From Hippasteria phrygiana (lineage: Eukaryota > Echinodermata > Asteroidea > Valvatida > Goniasteridae), in assembly GCA_037893225.1 (NCBI GenBank), contig JAZGUH010000484.1, positions 682,001 through 746,000 on the forward strand: DNA of 64,000 nucleotides, written 5' to 3'. A program made the translations under genes and the position numbers. Positions within the stretch are counted from its first letter, which is position 1; each line of letters opens with the position of its first letter. Below are positions 24,850-35,520 of this stretch, one piece after another. The notes below the pieces were generated by a model, which was not told the DNA's origin, ran no database searches, and saw only the letters and a program-made list of their open reading frames with translations.

Positions 24850-27800
24850 CTGAAAATAAATAGCAAGACTTCATAATTAAAATGTGCAGAGTTTCTTACT
24901 CCGACACTTCAAAAAATTGATAGCTGTAATAACTTTGTGCTGAACCATTAAGCTCGATATAGATTGCACATTTTTCCCCTAAATTTCTTTGACTGCACAT
25001 ACACGCGATTTGTCTGTGGAAGTGCTGTTAAAATGTGCTAGGGCTAAAAGTTTTTAACTGAAATATAGTAAACAAAAAATAAATATCACAATTTTGAAGT
25101 ACATTTTTTAAAAAGCCAGATCTCTGAATTGCTTACATTGCTACTTTTATGTACTACAAATCATGAGCAATTCAGAAAACACTTATCCGTGTGACATGAT
25201 TTTTTTCAAAACCCTATCTCCCTAGGATGCATTCAAAATCATATTAAAATTGGAGTATTTGGGACTGTGAGGGTTAATATCTGGCTAAGTATTATGAGCA
25301 AGCTGTGGTTAAACTTTTGGCACGACAGCCCATACCCCCTTTGCAGTGCATAATTTCACTGCGGAACGTTTTTCTTGGGCAGGTGGGAGGGTAGGAAAGG
25401 GGCACCAAAATGGCTGAATGCACAAGCTCAATTAAAATAATATGATGTTAAGTATGGATGGCTTTGTCTAAGGTTTTCTAAATAATTTTGGACAACAAAT
25501 ACATGTCACAGAAAAGGAAATAAAATCATGAGAAGTAGTAAAAAAAAAGGAAAAAAAAGAAGTGAATTAACACAAAAAAATGTTTTTTTTGAATACTGCA
25601 CAACTAGAGATGTTAGCTTAACGTTCTTCCTCCCAAACATCTAATTTATCACTCCTCGGTTAAGTGGGTCTGAGGAAATAAACACATTTCCATATCTTTA
25701 GAAATTTGGGGGGACAGGATCCTCAGGAGTTGCAAAAGATTTATTATTGAATAAAGTAATGATAACCTTGGGTGTCTTGGCCTTGGAAAACACGATCTTG
25801 GCCTTAGTGCTCTTCGATGTCATCAGAGCTCGTGCAACAAGGACTTTAGAAGCAGCCGAGGGCTTGGAAGCTCCTTTCTTGACGATGTCCGCCCATCTCA
25901 TTGGACGTGGGGTCTTTGCTCTAGCAGGTGTCTTGGCCTTGGGTGTCTTGGACCTCGGTGTCTTGGCCTTGGGTGTCTTGGCCTTGGGTGTCTTGGACCT
26001 CGGTGTCTTGGCCTTGGGCGTCTTGGCCTTGGGCGTCTTGGCCTTAGCTGGCGTCTGCACTGGAGATTCAGCAGCAATTGTTACTACCTTCTTTGCGGCA
26101 GGTGTTTTTGCTTTGGGTGTTGGAGTCTTCGCTTGAGGGGTTGCAGCTTTAGGTGTAGCTTGCTTGGGTGCTGGGGATTTCTTTGGGTTTGGTGTCTTGG
26201 CCTTTGGTGTCTGGCTCTTCTGAGTTGTCACCGGTTTAAGTGTAACACCCTGTGCAGGAAATGACAAATTCCACATTGTTCAATGATTTACATTTAACAG
26301 ATATCTGGCATTGTAAGTGAAATAGATCAGATCTTCTGCTTATTTTACTTGTAGTTAAGCACCAACGTTGGACAAAGATTTTTTTAATTGAAGGAAATCA
26401 ATTTCCTGGGTAAAACACTTTCATAAGATGAAAGATGTTACTCACCTTCTCAATGTCCGACTTGAGGCCAGGCGCTATCTTCTTCGTCTCTGCACGGACC
26501 TTCCTTTCCTCAGCGGCAGCCTTGATGTCTTTCTGCAATGGAGTCCCCATCTTCTTTGGAGTAGGAGCCTTGGGCCTTGCCTTGGCAGCAGCCTTAATAC
26601 TCTTCTGCAAAGGTGCAGACATCTTCTTTGGGGTCACCTGCTTGGGTTTATTAGCAGCAGCTATGGCTATCGCCGTCTTCAAAGGTGTGGGCATTGTCTT
26701 GGGAGTGCCAGTGAAGCTTTCATCCATCAGTTTGGCCGAGGGCTTGATCATTCTTGGCGTCTTGTCTGGAGTCTTTGAAGATACTGGGGTCGTAGGATTA
26801 GGAGTACCACTTTTCACTGGAGTTTTTACTTTTGGTATAGCTGCCTTTAAGCTGATTACAGCCGTGTCTGCCTTAGATGGAGACGGTGGCTTCATAAGCA
26901 GTTTAATCTTCATCAGGGGCTTCTTTGCCGACTTCGGAGAACTCTTGGGAGATTTTCCTGGTGTTTTCTTGGGCGTCTTCGAAGACTTGGGATTTGGTAT
27001 AGGAGACTTCTTGGCCGGTGACTTGGCCGGTGACTTGGCCGGTGACTTGGCCGGTGACTTGGCCGGTGACTTGGCCGGTGACTTGGCCGGTGACTTGGCC
27101 GGTGACTTGGCCGGTGACTTGGCCGGTGACTTGGCCGGTGACGCCTTTGCTTTATATTTAACCTTTGACGACTTCTCCAAGTCTTCTAAGGACTCTTTGA
27201 TGGCAGTAACAGCCAGGGAATGACGATGAATCATCAGACCAGACACCCTGGGGCTTGCCGTTACTCCATTAAAAGAACGCCTACTACTTGGCATCGCACC
27301 TCGGCGGAGAGGCGTAAGAGGAGGCAATCGCTTGTCAAATCGCTCAGGGCTGAGTTGAGGGCCGAAGGACACACGCTTGCGTTTGGCACTTGGTGCAATG
27401 TCATCAATGGATCTCCGCTTCTTGCTTGACACTGGGGTTTTCTTCTTGCTAGTAGGCATCTTTGCTGTTGGCAAACAAAATCAATGAATTCCATCACTGA
27501 GATTTTCCGCAAAATTACAAAAAAAGACAAATTTGTACCACTTACATACACTATAGGTGACCCACCCTACAAAGATGAGTCTGATGTGTTAAAAATACAT
27601 TTTAAAGCTTTATAGTTGTTCTGTATGCACAGATCTGTGCATGTTTGAAATTTTTACTGAAAGTGAACAGGTCAAAAACGTCCAGATATCATTCAAGCTG
27701 TCTATGCATTTATGTACACTTACTCTTTGGCGATGCTTTGGGTGGGGTCTTAGCGGCAGACTTGGGTGGTGTCTTGGGTTTGGGTGGTGTCTTGGGTTTG

Positions 27801-30800
27801 GGTGGTGTCTTGGGTTTGGGTGGAGTCTTGGCTTTGGGCGGGGTTTTGGCAGTAGACTTCGGCGTGGCTACCTCATCCTCCTCTTTAAGCGGAGCAGAGA
27901 CGCGTCGCAGCTGTCCGATGCTTCTCTTCAGCGACTTCGATGAACTTCCCGGCATCCTTGGACTGTCTACAGCAACTTTCTGCAGGTGAAAAAAAAATCA
28001 AATAAATTTTGTTTTGCATCAAACAACTGACTTAATGCCGTTCATAAGCATTATATAATCATTGCGTCTGTTGAATATGAAATTCTAAATCTTGGACAAA
28101 CAAAAATCATCTGAACAACGGCTGAACACATGCAAGTGGTCACATGTGCGTCTTGTTCATTGAAAAACAACATGTGAACGCACGGCAAATGCAAATGTGA
28201 TTCAACTACAGGCAAATGCTTTACGAGCGCTTATGTATTATGCCGTTATGCTATACTGCACATGTTGCATGTGTGCAAAGTTGCTGAAAGAACGCGCACA
28301 CGGCGGTAGGTCAATAGTCACATAAACCTCACTTCCTAAATTTAAAGCTGCTATGTCTGTGCTCTGACTAAACTGTTCATTTAACCCTAACTACCACAAG
28401 CCTTACAAACTCCAACAGCAGGTTTTGTCTAATTTTGATGGGTTCAGTACTATAGGGCCCTGGCACCATTACTTTACATGGAGCTATGATGCCCCAATTT
28501 GTCTAAATCCAAAGAATGTGCCATAGGTTTACTGCACAGTGTTGGATTTTGACAGGTTGAGAAAGCCTCCTAGTAAAAATGCCTAGGGGGTTATGATTAA
28601 AGGATTTCCCCGACTAGCGAATTATGCAAGAAAGAAATGTTTGAAAGAAAGAACTTACTACACTATGAACTGTGTTTGGTTTTCCTAAAATATTATACAC
28701 GACTTTGCCGTGCGATATTGTCGCGCGTTTAATAGGCACAAATCAATGAGCGTCTCATCGCACGACTCTGTCGCGTAAATGAAAACGCACCAATTGATTT
28801 ACGTGAATTTAGAAAACTGTCGCACGACTATGTCGCGTAATTGGCCTTCACACAGAGGTAAATTTCATGCACTAGCCTATATTAGTGAATCCCACGTGAC
28901 CGTGTTTTAGCCAACCAGGATAAAGAACCACCAAGAGGTGTGTTATACATTGTTTTATTATGTGCTATGCATGAAGGAATTAGGAGCGGAAAACTATTAC
29001 TCATCATTGGTTAATTTTGTTTGTGTGTCAAATGTCTCGTTAGGAAGCTCATAACTTATCAGCAATTCAATTTTTTTAACCCTAACTCCCTACATCATTT
29101 TTCCTACATGTAACCTGAATCCTCCGCTTCCGAAATCTTCCAATGTTTGTTACTGGGGACCACTGCCTGAATCCTGCAAAATCCTCCAGTGGGTTTTGGA
29201 TAAACACCCTAGTAAGCCTCAATCCTCCAGCATGAGATTAGGCCAGATGAACTAGATCCTCCAAAGGCAAAAATCCTTTAATGCCCTCAATCCTGCAAAT
29301 TCCTCCATTTGGGAAAGAGGATTTTGGAGCATTTGGGAAGGTCAGGGTTAACAAATAAACAAATTTGGTCATACTGCTAGCACAAGAGAACACATGGAAG
29401 AAATAAACATGGTTGCCTTCCCTTGGCAACTACAAATTGACCCATCACCATTTGTGAATTAACCCCGCCCCGTGTCTATGGCTGCCTGTTCCAATATAGA
29501 CATATGATTGATGCGACTAAGCATTATTTTATAAGCTGCATTCTCGCAATAAGCCAGTCCGGTATCTCAAATGTCAAAGGTTATTCGGGATAAAATTGTT
29601 GACGTAATGTCACACCATGTTACACGAACGCCCATTCTGATTGAATCAACACGTGCGCGTTGTGTGACCACCTTTTGCGTTCACACGCTCGCGTTAAGTC
29701 ACGCGGGTCATTCGGGATAAAATGTCACTGCGCACATATGCACAGTTGAAATACCAAACTGGCTTATTCTTGCAATGGGTCAATTTACACTAATGTTGCC
29801 CAACAGTCCAATTTGTCTGTCCTTAGCAACCAGGTGACCCTTACTTTTTCCATCCCAACGTTTCAAACTGAAGCTTGAGAACCTTTCCACCTACCTTCAT
29901 GAATCCGCTCAACCTCCGCTGGCCCTTCCTAGCCGACGATGGTGTTTTCTTCCTGACTGGAGTGGTGCTGGTGACAGGTGTTTCCTCGGCTTCCTTGGGG
30001 GATGCCTTGGACAAGACTTTGGGGGATGTCTTGGGGGATGTCTTGGGGGATGCCTTGGGGGATGCCTTGGGGGATGCCTTGGGGGATGCCTTGGGGGATG
30101 CCTTGGGGGATGCCTTGGGGGATGCCTTGGGAGTGGCAGCCTTCTTGGTTGGGAAAGGAGTCTTAGCCGGAGTGGTGGATGCCTTGGTTGCTCGTATGAG
30201 GGGACTCTTAGCAGCTGCCTTGGGTGTGGCCTTCTTTGCTGATGCAGGAGAGGATGGTGATGCTGCTCTCTTCATTGGAGTCTTGGCGGGTGTCTTGGCT
30301 GTTGGGGTCTTGGCTGTTGGGGTCTTGGCTGTTGGGGTCTTGGCTGTTGGGGTCTTGGCTGTTGGGGTCTTGGCTGTTGGGGTCTTGGCTGTTGGGGTCT
30401 TGGCTGTTGGGGTCTTGGCTGCTGGGGTCTTGGCTGTTGGGCTCTTCACCTTGGGTTTTGATGGAGTCTTTCCAGGAGTCTTTCCCGGAGTCTTAGCTGG
30501 GGTCTTTTTAGGAGCTGTAAAAAAAACGTACATATTCCCAATTTATTTACGATTTTTAGGCTGAAGGAGAACGATTTTTCACAAGGTACCATGTAACTCT
30601 TTAATATGACTTAGAAAGGCTGAATGCATCAATGATCTTTGCCCTGAAATGTCACAATTCCCCTTACCTAAGGATCATCAGGACAAAACTAAGATGTATC
30701 AACATTTTTTTGATATTTGATCCTCGAACCAGATGGATTGGAAACGGTAATAGTATATAATCTACACCCGAGCTCACCCAAAAAGCCAAAGAGCAGTGAA

Positions 30801-32744
30801 TATTGTTTTAGTGTAAACTAAAATAGTTCTTGGTGACTTACTCTTGGCTTTGGTGCCACTGGTAGACGAGACCACGGGGCTTTGTAACGACGACAGCTCT
30901 GGCTTGCCTGTTGACAAACGGTTGAGATGACCCGGCGGGAACTCGAACCTAAAGAGTGAAAGTAAAAGCAAGGCTGTCGCGTGTTAGATTCCTGTAGAAT
31001 ACTGACGACACTCCATATTCATATTCCATGTCATGACCTTCACAGAAAATGTGTTTCGTTGCTTTAGCAAGGGTAAACTTGGTACCCGTCAAAGAAGGCC
31101 AATTCCAAAAATTAAATCTCAGAAACTGCTGTTCATAAAGGTCTGCACATTAATACTCCAACATTGGTGCATCAATGCAGCAAGATGCGTACAGTGAGCT
31201 CTATAGCTTTACAGTGTAAATTGCATATTCGTAAGCGTCATCAACGTTAATCTTTTTTGTTTTTCCATGTACCCTGGTTTTTATTTTGAAAAATCCTCAC
31301 AAATAACATTTAAAACACTTTCTTTTTCATTGCCCGAGAAATTAGCAAGTACTATGTTAATATGGTTACGGGTACTCGATTCCATAATCTACAACCGGTT
31401 CCTGACACAAGCGGTCAAGTACTCGGGCATCCAGTTGGGATGCACAGCCCTTTTCAAGTAAGACTATGTGGTCAAGTTCAGTAATAAAGTAACTCTACAC
31501 ATACAAGTACTTTTCAATGAGTCGAGCACCTCTGCAAATGAGCGGGAGCACAAGGATTACCATGAGTGCCAGTACATTTTCACGAGTACGAGTAAAAAAT
31601 ATGTATTTGAATATGAGTACAACATTGCTCTCTACCTACCTAAATGAGCGATCGATTATGGTGAAGATATCCTTGTGTTTGAGTGAGACTGTCTCCATTA
31701 ATGTCTTGCCATTTATCCTCGTTGGATTCACTAAGCTAAGGTTGGTCAGCGTTATCTGGTTGGGGTCAAGCAAAAGACAAATTAGTGAAAATAGTGGCTT
31801 GAGAAATAGAAAATAGTCACCAACACGTGCACCGACACATCCTCACACATATGCACCCTTACAGGGTACATCTATTGAAGACTTTACTTTCCATCTATTA
31901 TTCTCCTTTGTCCCTATTGAAATCTCAAACTAAATAGTGTTTTCCTTGTGGGGCACAGATTTCTAAAGACTTCCTCGTCTGGCACCAATATTACCCTTTG
32001 TGTGAGGTACCTCCTATGTATATGTAGGAACACAGACACACATTATCCATAACTGCATGTGCATCCATGTGTCTCAACATGGAATCTGTTTATTTTGTCA
32101 TATTTGATGTGGCAACCTCCCTTTCCACTTTTTATTTGATTTGATTAGTCAGCCAAAGGCAAACCTGCGTCCACAACGAAGCCCTTCATTCATAGAACTG
32201 TCATGAAAGCGGACTTCTAATAAATAATTTTTTTGTATTTATATTGCTGTAAGGCGAATTTGAGCTTTCAACCCCACACTATTCCAAAAATAATTTCTTC
32301 TCACACAAAAATTGCAAGCAATCCACAGTGAGTCGGTCAAACGCAGAAAAAAAGCTCACTCAATGGGTGGGTCTACTACAACTTTATAGGAACTGTAGGT
32401 CTTACATTGCCTTCATTTACAACGTCAATGCGACAGTGCTCCTTCGACACATTTGGCAGTTGAATCCTTATGTCACATTCATTGGTCCTGTAACAGAAAA
32501 ACACATTGAAGGTGAAATTGTTAAACTGTTGATTCATTTTATAAAACGGCCATGAAATAAACTTTTCAGATTTCAAAAATTTACTATTACATTTGGTAAT
32601 AGATTTACCAAATCTGCTAATGTAACCAAGGATTTTTGCTCCTTGGACTCACCTTCCAAACAGACACTGTTTCAGCGTGAGGGGAAAGTTGGCCCCATCG
32701 GACTCGTTCCGTTTGATCACGACTATCTTTCCAAAGAGTGGCAT
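22465..32744 (-). CDS. MKI67: Ki-67 homologue (MKI67-like), 9 coding exons, 1719 aa
   Basis: Coding exons, 5' to 3' on the minus strand: 32744-32653, 32487-32406, 31755-31640, 30948-30842, 30514-29895, 27979-27724, 27464-26446, 26249-25767, 24849-22465. Total 5160 nt, exactly 1720 codons including stop, with compatible phases at every junction. Residues about 5-100 form an FHA domain closely matching human Ki-67 (CLFGRTNECDIRIQLP, VSKEHC, VNPTRING, IIDRSFR). Residues 455-458 are RVSF, the PP1-docking motif, followed by LSPERFD and LPPLTPLRRG, the extension shared by Ki-67 and Repo-Man. The rest is basic and full of TP and SP motifs, likely CDK sites. It lacks the ~120-residue repeats of human Ki-67 and uses shorter repeats. 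In vertebrates Ki-67 coats mitotic chromosomes as a surfactant and recruits PP1; the same role here is inferred. Human Ki-67 is about twice as long. Confidence 0.87.
24050..24430 (-). repeat. 135-141-bp coding tandem repeat (SEKFVSPL unit)
   Basis: The word ttctcaga recurs at about 24140, 24275 and 24417. Each unit encodes about 45 residues with SEKFVSPL, SKTPxKTGKVVKAK and AVKAKTPAKTKTP. Confidence 0.85.
25767..26249 (-). CDS. MKI67: MKI67 exon 8 (KAKTP array)
   Basis: 483 nt, phase 0 to 0. Encodes many KAKTP, RSKTP and ARAKTP units with a 15-bp period (about 25926-26045). The acceptor cacag is good. The donor AAG|GTTATC is weak; I chose it because it is the only nearby GT that keeps phase 0 into exon 9. 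Read-through would add 22 residues and a stop. Confidence 0.72.
26446..27464 (-). CDS. MKI67: MKI67 exon 7 (PP1-docking motif; SPAK array)
   Basis: 1019 nt. RVSF lies at 27364-27375 with the Ki-67/Repo-Man extension down to about 27298. It is followed by a 12-bp array encoding SPAK, about eleven copies (27008-27141), then repeated TP-K-KMxxPLQK motifs. Acceptor caacag, donor AAG|GTGAGT. Confidence 0.88.
27008..27141 (-). repeat. 12-bp coding minisatellite (SPAK)
   Basis: Unit ttggccggtgac in MKI67 exon 7, eleven essentially perfect copies, which indicates recent expansion. Confidence 0.95.
27298..27384 (-). other. MKI67: PP1-docking (RVSF) motif with Ki-67/Repo-Man extension
   Basis: Reads KRKRVSFGPQLSPERF followed by DKRLPPLTPLRRG. 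Human Ki-67 and Repo-Man share the same order: RV-S/T-F, a short spacer, LxPExFDxxLPPxTPL, then basic residues. This is the known site that recruits PP1-gamma. The Ser inside RVSF is the residue whose phosphorylation blocks PP1 binding in vertebrates. Confidence 0.88.
27724..27979 (-). CDS. MKI67: MKI67 exon 6 (PPKPKT repeats)
   Basis: 256 nt, from acceptor ctgcag to donor A|GTAAGT. Starts KVAVDSPRMPGSS, then RSIGQLRRVSAPL, then an 18-bp array encoding KTPPKP, about four copies (about 27757-27842). Confidence 0.82.
28381..28600. mobile_element. TTAA-flanked MITE, family A copy (MKI67 intron)
   Basis: Starts TTAACCCTAACTACC and ends with a decayed inverse before TTAA. The interior (aactccaacag, ggcaccattactttacatgg) is shared with 52499-52709 and 55516-55733. 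TTAA target and CCCTAA end fit a piggyBac-like family. Confidence 0.65.
28698..28838. repeat. Three copies of a CGCACGAC-TGTCGCG motif
   Basis: tcgcacgactctgtcgcgt (28758), gtcgcacgactatgtcgcgt (28819) and a diverged copy at 28698-28727. Each is a near palindrome, in MKI67 intron 5. Confidence 0.7.
29076..29351. mobile_element. TTAA-flanked MITE, family B copy (MKI67 intron)
   Basis: TTAACCCTAACTCCC at the left, gggaaggtcagggTTAA at the right. The interior is rich in aatcctcca and matches the nested copy at 53075-53393. Confidence 0.75.
29549..29770. mobile_element. Inverted-repeat element in MKI67 intron 5
   Basis: Left ataagccagtccggtatctc, right gaaataccaaactggcttat, inverted with few differences. 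Each side also repeats ttcgggataaaatt/atgtca. Confidence 0.65.
29895..30514 (-). CDS. MKI67: MKI67 exon 5 (KTPTA and SPKA repeats)
   Basis: 620 nt. Two internal tandem arrays: a 15-bp unit encoding KTPTA, about ten copies (about 30286-30440), and a 12-bp unit encoding ASPK, about ten copies (about 29997-30130). Both stay in frame. Acceptor tttacag; donor AAG|GTAGGT after GFMK. The exon ends in a non-repetitive basic stretch (SARKGQRRLSGFMK). Confidence 0.85.
29997..30130 (-). repeat. 12-bp coding minisatellite (SPKA)
   Basis: Unit gatgccttgggg in MKI67 exon 5, about ten copies, always in frame. Confidence 0.9.
30286..30440 (-). repeat. 15-bp coding minisatellite (KTPTA)
   Basis: Unit gttggggtcttggct in MKI67 exon 5, about ten almost perfect copies. 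Confidence 0.92.
30842..30948 (-). CDS. MKI67: MKI67 exon 4 (linker after FHA)
   Basis: Encodes RFEFPPGHL and then a Ser/Thr-rich linker. Acceptor tttag, donor A|GTAAGT, 107 nt. It completes the last FHA strand and starts the disordered region. Confidence 0.85.
31640..31755 (-). CDS. MKI67: MKI67 exon 3 (FHA C-terminal half)
   Basis: Encodes LSLVNPTRINGKTL and SLKHKDIFTIIDRSF. The N-P-T-x-x-N-G turn and the L-K-H-x-D strand are diagnostic FHA elements and match human Ki-67 in order. Acceptor ccag, donor AG|GTAGGT. 116 nt. Confidence 0.9.
32406..32487 (-). CDS. MKI67: MKI67 exon 2 (FHA core)
   Basis: Encodes TNECDIRIQLPNVSKEHC, which includes the conserved FHA S-x-x-H phosphothreonine-binding signature (SKEH) following the GR motif at the exon 1/2 junction. 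Acceptor cag|g and donor gtaaga are good. 82 nt, phases 2 to 0. Confidence 0.9.
32653..32744 (-). CDS. MKI67: MKI67 exon 1 (FHA domain start)
   Basis: Begins MPLFGKIVVIKRNESDG and ends at CLFG plus two bases. The ATG lies 3 bases inside an acceptor (ctgcag), so an upstream non-coding exon is expected. The donor is AG|GTGAGT. This is the first strand of the FHA fold, and the layout (basic residue, short loop, CLFGR) matches human Ki-67. Confidence 0.88.
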
Positions 32745-33168
32745 TTTCTGCAGATTATGAACAAGATTGTAAAAAAACAAGTCTCAGTGTTTGACAATAC
32801 ACATTAAATATTATAAAAGTTGTTCCAACCGAAAAATTCAAATCCTTGTTTTTTGTTTGCCCTTACTTTGCCTACCGCCTTTCAGAGTTCCCCAATTCAG
32901 GCTGCAGTCAAGTGTGCAAAATTTCGTACACAAAGTCGGAAGTCCCCATTTATTCGTAGAAAAATGTCCCAGAATGTCCAAGCAATATTGAACGAACCAT
33001 ACTTCACTTCACACTTTGGCGATATGATAAATCCTGGGTGTAGGCCTAGCCTATGTAAAAGATGCACAAAATATGCCGATAAGTATGATTTAAAATTTGA
33101 ACACATCTTGGTCAGTAAACAAACGTAATATGGGAGCTATACTTTTCTTCCGAAACAGTCAATTTGTT

Positions 33169-33607
33169 GGTGATTGTGTAGTGTAGGGCCCCTTTTTAGT
33201 TTTGATCAAAATAGAGTCAAGGGTATCTTTTCGCATTCCAAAATGACTTTTTAAACCTAAATCAGACTTCTCTTAATTCTTTAAACATTTTTTAAATTAT
33301 AATTTTGAACAGTTTATTGCGGTAGAAAATGCAATTTTCTTACGCGCTTTACGGCAGTTGCCATGCGAATCAACGCGGTTTTGTGTGTTTACTGTGCGTC
33401 GCACGCAGTTGTCACCATCTTTTATTTTCGAGTTGCGTTGTCTTCATTGCCGCTTTACCCCAAAATTTTCCTCAAAAAATAAAACCCTGCCCTTTATCAA
33501 CGGCATACCTATTGGTTTGTAATGTCGCTAACTAGTTTGGCAATTCCATTAACCTAAAAGTGGATTTTTGTTTCCTTATAGGGAACAGGGCCCTACACTA
33601 CACAATC
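33169..33607. mobile_element. MITE family C, copy 1, with 11-bp target duplication
   Basis: Ends gattgtgtagtgtagggccc and gggccctacactacacaatc are a perfect 20-bp inverted pair. The element is flanked by the direct repeat gtcaatttgtt (33158-33168 and 33608-33618). The second copy is at 51319-51747. Confidence 0.85.
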
Positions 33608-33677
33608 GTCAATTTGTTCATGAAATCTGTTAGACACCTCCATCCTGCAGAATCAATAATCATCAATAACTAAAAGC

Positions 33678-34058
33678 ACGGAAAGATTTTACTTTAATAC
33701 CCCCCACAAAAATCGGTCAGGAATAGCACATTTTGGAAATATCTGTGTTCAGAATTGTATAAACACTTGGCACAACCTTTAAATTTGATAATTTATTTGG
33801 GAAATCTTCGTGCAATATACTAGGGGAAGAAAGCATGTGTTTTCTGTGTTAGATGTTCTTGGCACAGTGTATGGTCCCTCAAAGTGTTCACATACATGTT
33901 AATTTCTGCCTCAATTTTACACATTCTGCTGGCACAAATCTTTAAATAACAGGTTGTGCCACACATTTAGTCTTTTTGTTATCAAGGAGGGTTAATTATT
34001 TTCCAAGATTTTGCTGTTCCTGACCGATTTTGGTGGGGGTATTAAAGTAAAATCTTTC
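33678..34058. mobile_element. MITE family D, intact copy (381 bp)
   Basis: About 45-bp inverted ends: gaaagattttactttaatac at the left, gtattaaagtaaaatctttc at the right, continuing inward as cggtcaggaatagca / tgctgttcctgaccg. A second copy at 52797-53410 is broken by an insertion. Confidence 0.85.
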
Positions 34059-34599
34059 CAATTTGTTTTTACTGAAGCAGCCATCTATGATCTAGCACTG
34101 CAGCAGACAATGCATTTGCAGAATGTACCATCACACTTCACAGTGTAGGGAGATTGGTTATTGTGAAGCTGGCATGGCATGCCTTTTTGCACCAAAAATC
34201 TTTGTCACACCTCTTGTCATTTAATCTTATCATAGGATGTATACACATAATTGATATAGCATGAAATAACAATGGCCTATTTTCCCTTCAAAACACTGAA
34301 AATAAACCTTCTCGACATTTTTAAAAGCATTGTGCATTTGTGGGTTTGGAGGCCAAACAAACCATGTAAAATTGTAATTTTATACACAAACCTATGGTTC
34401 TGTGAACCAGTCCAAATATTAATTAATTTTATGCTAAATATCTGTCATGAGTTGAGCGATAGGCCTACCCTTTTCACATATCGTTGCATGGAACATAAGG
34501 AAAATAATAGGCCCCCAACCAGAAAAATCAATTTTAAATGACAATAAAAATAAAGGAAATAATTGGGGAATCCCTCTCAGGGTGATGAATGCAAATTTC

Positions 34600-35277
34600 T
34601 GGAATTAGAACAGCTAATAATGACACATTATTAGCCAATCAGAAGAGGATTTTTGCAATCATGACAACGAACATCTGACCAATGCGAATCACGTCCGTTC
34701 TAATATAATCATAATGTACTTGCTCTTCTCTAATGCATTGCCAGTTGGGGCTGATGCAGTTCCATCATGTCCATGCTGCTTTGAGAATGTCGAAAAGGTT
34801 TATTATTCCCCGGTAAATTCCCCTCATGCACGAAACGTAGGCTACCAACGAAATATTGGACTAGTCCAACTCCAACCATGGAGGAAGGAACAACGTTGCA
34901 CTTGCAGATGGCAGCAAGCATGGCCGTCAAACTCAACATGCTCAAAGAAATCATTCATACATAGCCGAATTTTCGCCTGAAGAACTAATTTTTACACAAT
35001 TTTAAAGTCTGCTAGGCCCTAATGATTATTGCTTAGTTACAGTAGATTCTCTGTATCACGATTTTTGGGATGTTAAACAGTGTATACCCACATCAACACG
35101 TTTTAGTCCGACCGCGTCCTGCATGCACAATCAAGCCCGAAATGCATTATGACATGACAAACTACATGACGGGCACTGCACTCAAAAAAGACGCTAACAT
35201 TCACACACAACTAATGACAAATTCACAGAGTCACTGCAGCAAATCAACATTTACTTAACAATCCAGTAATTCCTTAC
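34600..35277. other. MKI67 upstream intron, no further gene seen
   Basis: A short inverted pair (attagaacagc and the reverse of gttctaat) lies at 34603-34704. Nothing else is recognised. Confidence 0.35.
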
Positions 35278-35520
35278 CTTGCTTTAATGTTCCCTAAATA
35301 GATTGCAACATGTATCAACATTAGTATGGAGCAAACTCGAGAGAATTCGGGGTAAATTTCCGATGAAACAACTCCCGGTTTGTACTCCCCGCGTTCAAAC
35401 TTGTTTACCATATCGTTTTCAACGGTTCCCCAATCCCACAAATGCATACGCACTGCACACACGTTAACATAAGCGCGGCCTTGTCGAATAATGCCAATAT
35501 CCATACACGTAAACAAAGTA
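35278..35520 (-). other. MKI67: Possible 5' non-coding exon of MKI67
   Basis: A strong donor (CAAG|GTAAGG) lies at 35278 on the minus strand, upstream of the exon 1 acceptor at 32748. If spliced to that acceptor, its open frame is not in register with the ATG, so it would be 5' UTR. The upstream limit is a guess. Other first exons are possible. Confidence 0.35.

Noticed and set aside
24849..32744. Histone H1 or nucleolin-like protein as the identity of the KTPAK-rich gene
   Set aside because: The tail composition alone would allow it, but the FHA domain and the RVSF extension fix the family as Ki-67.
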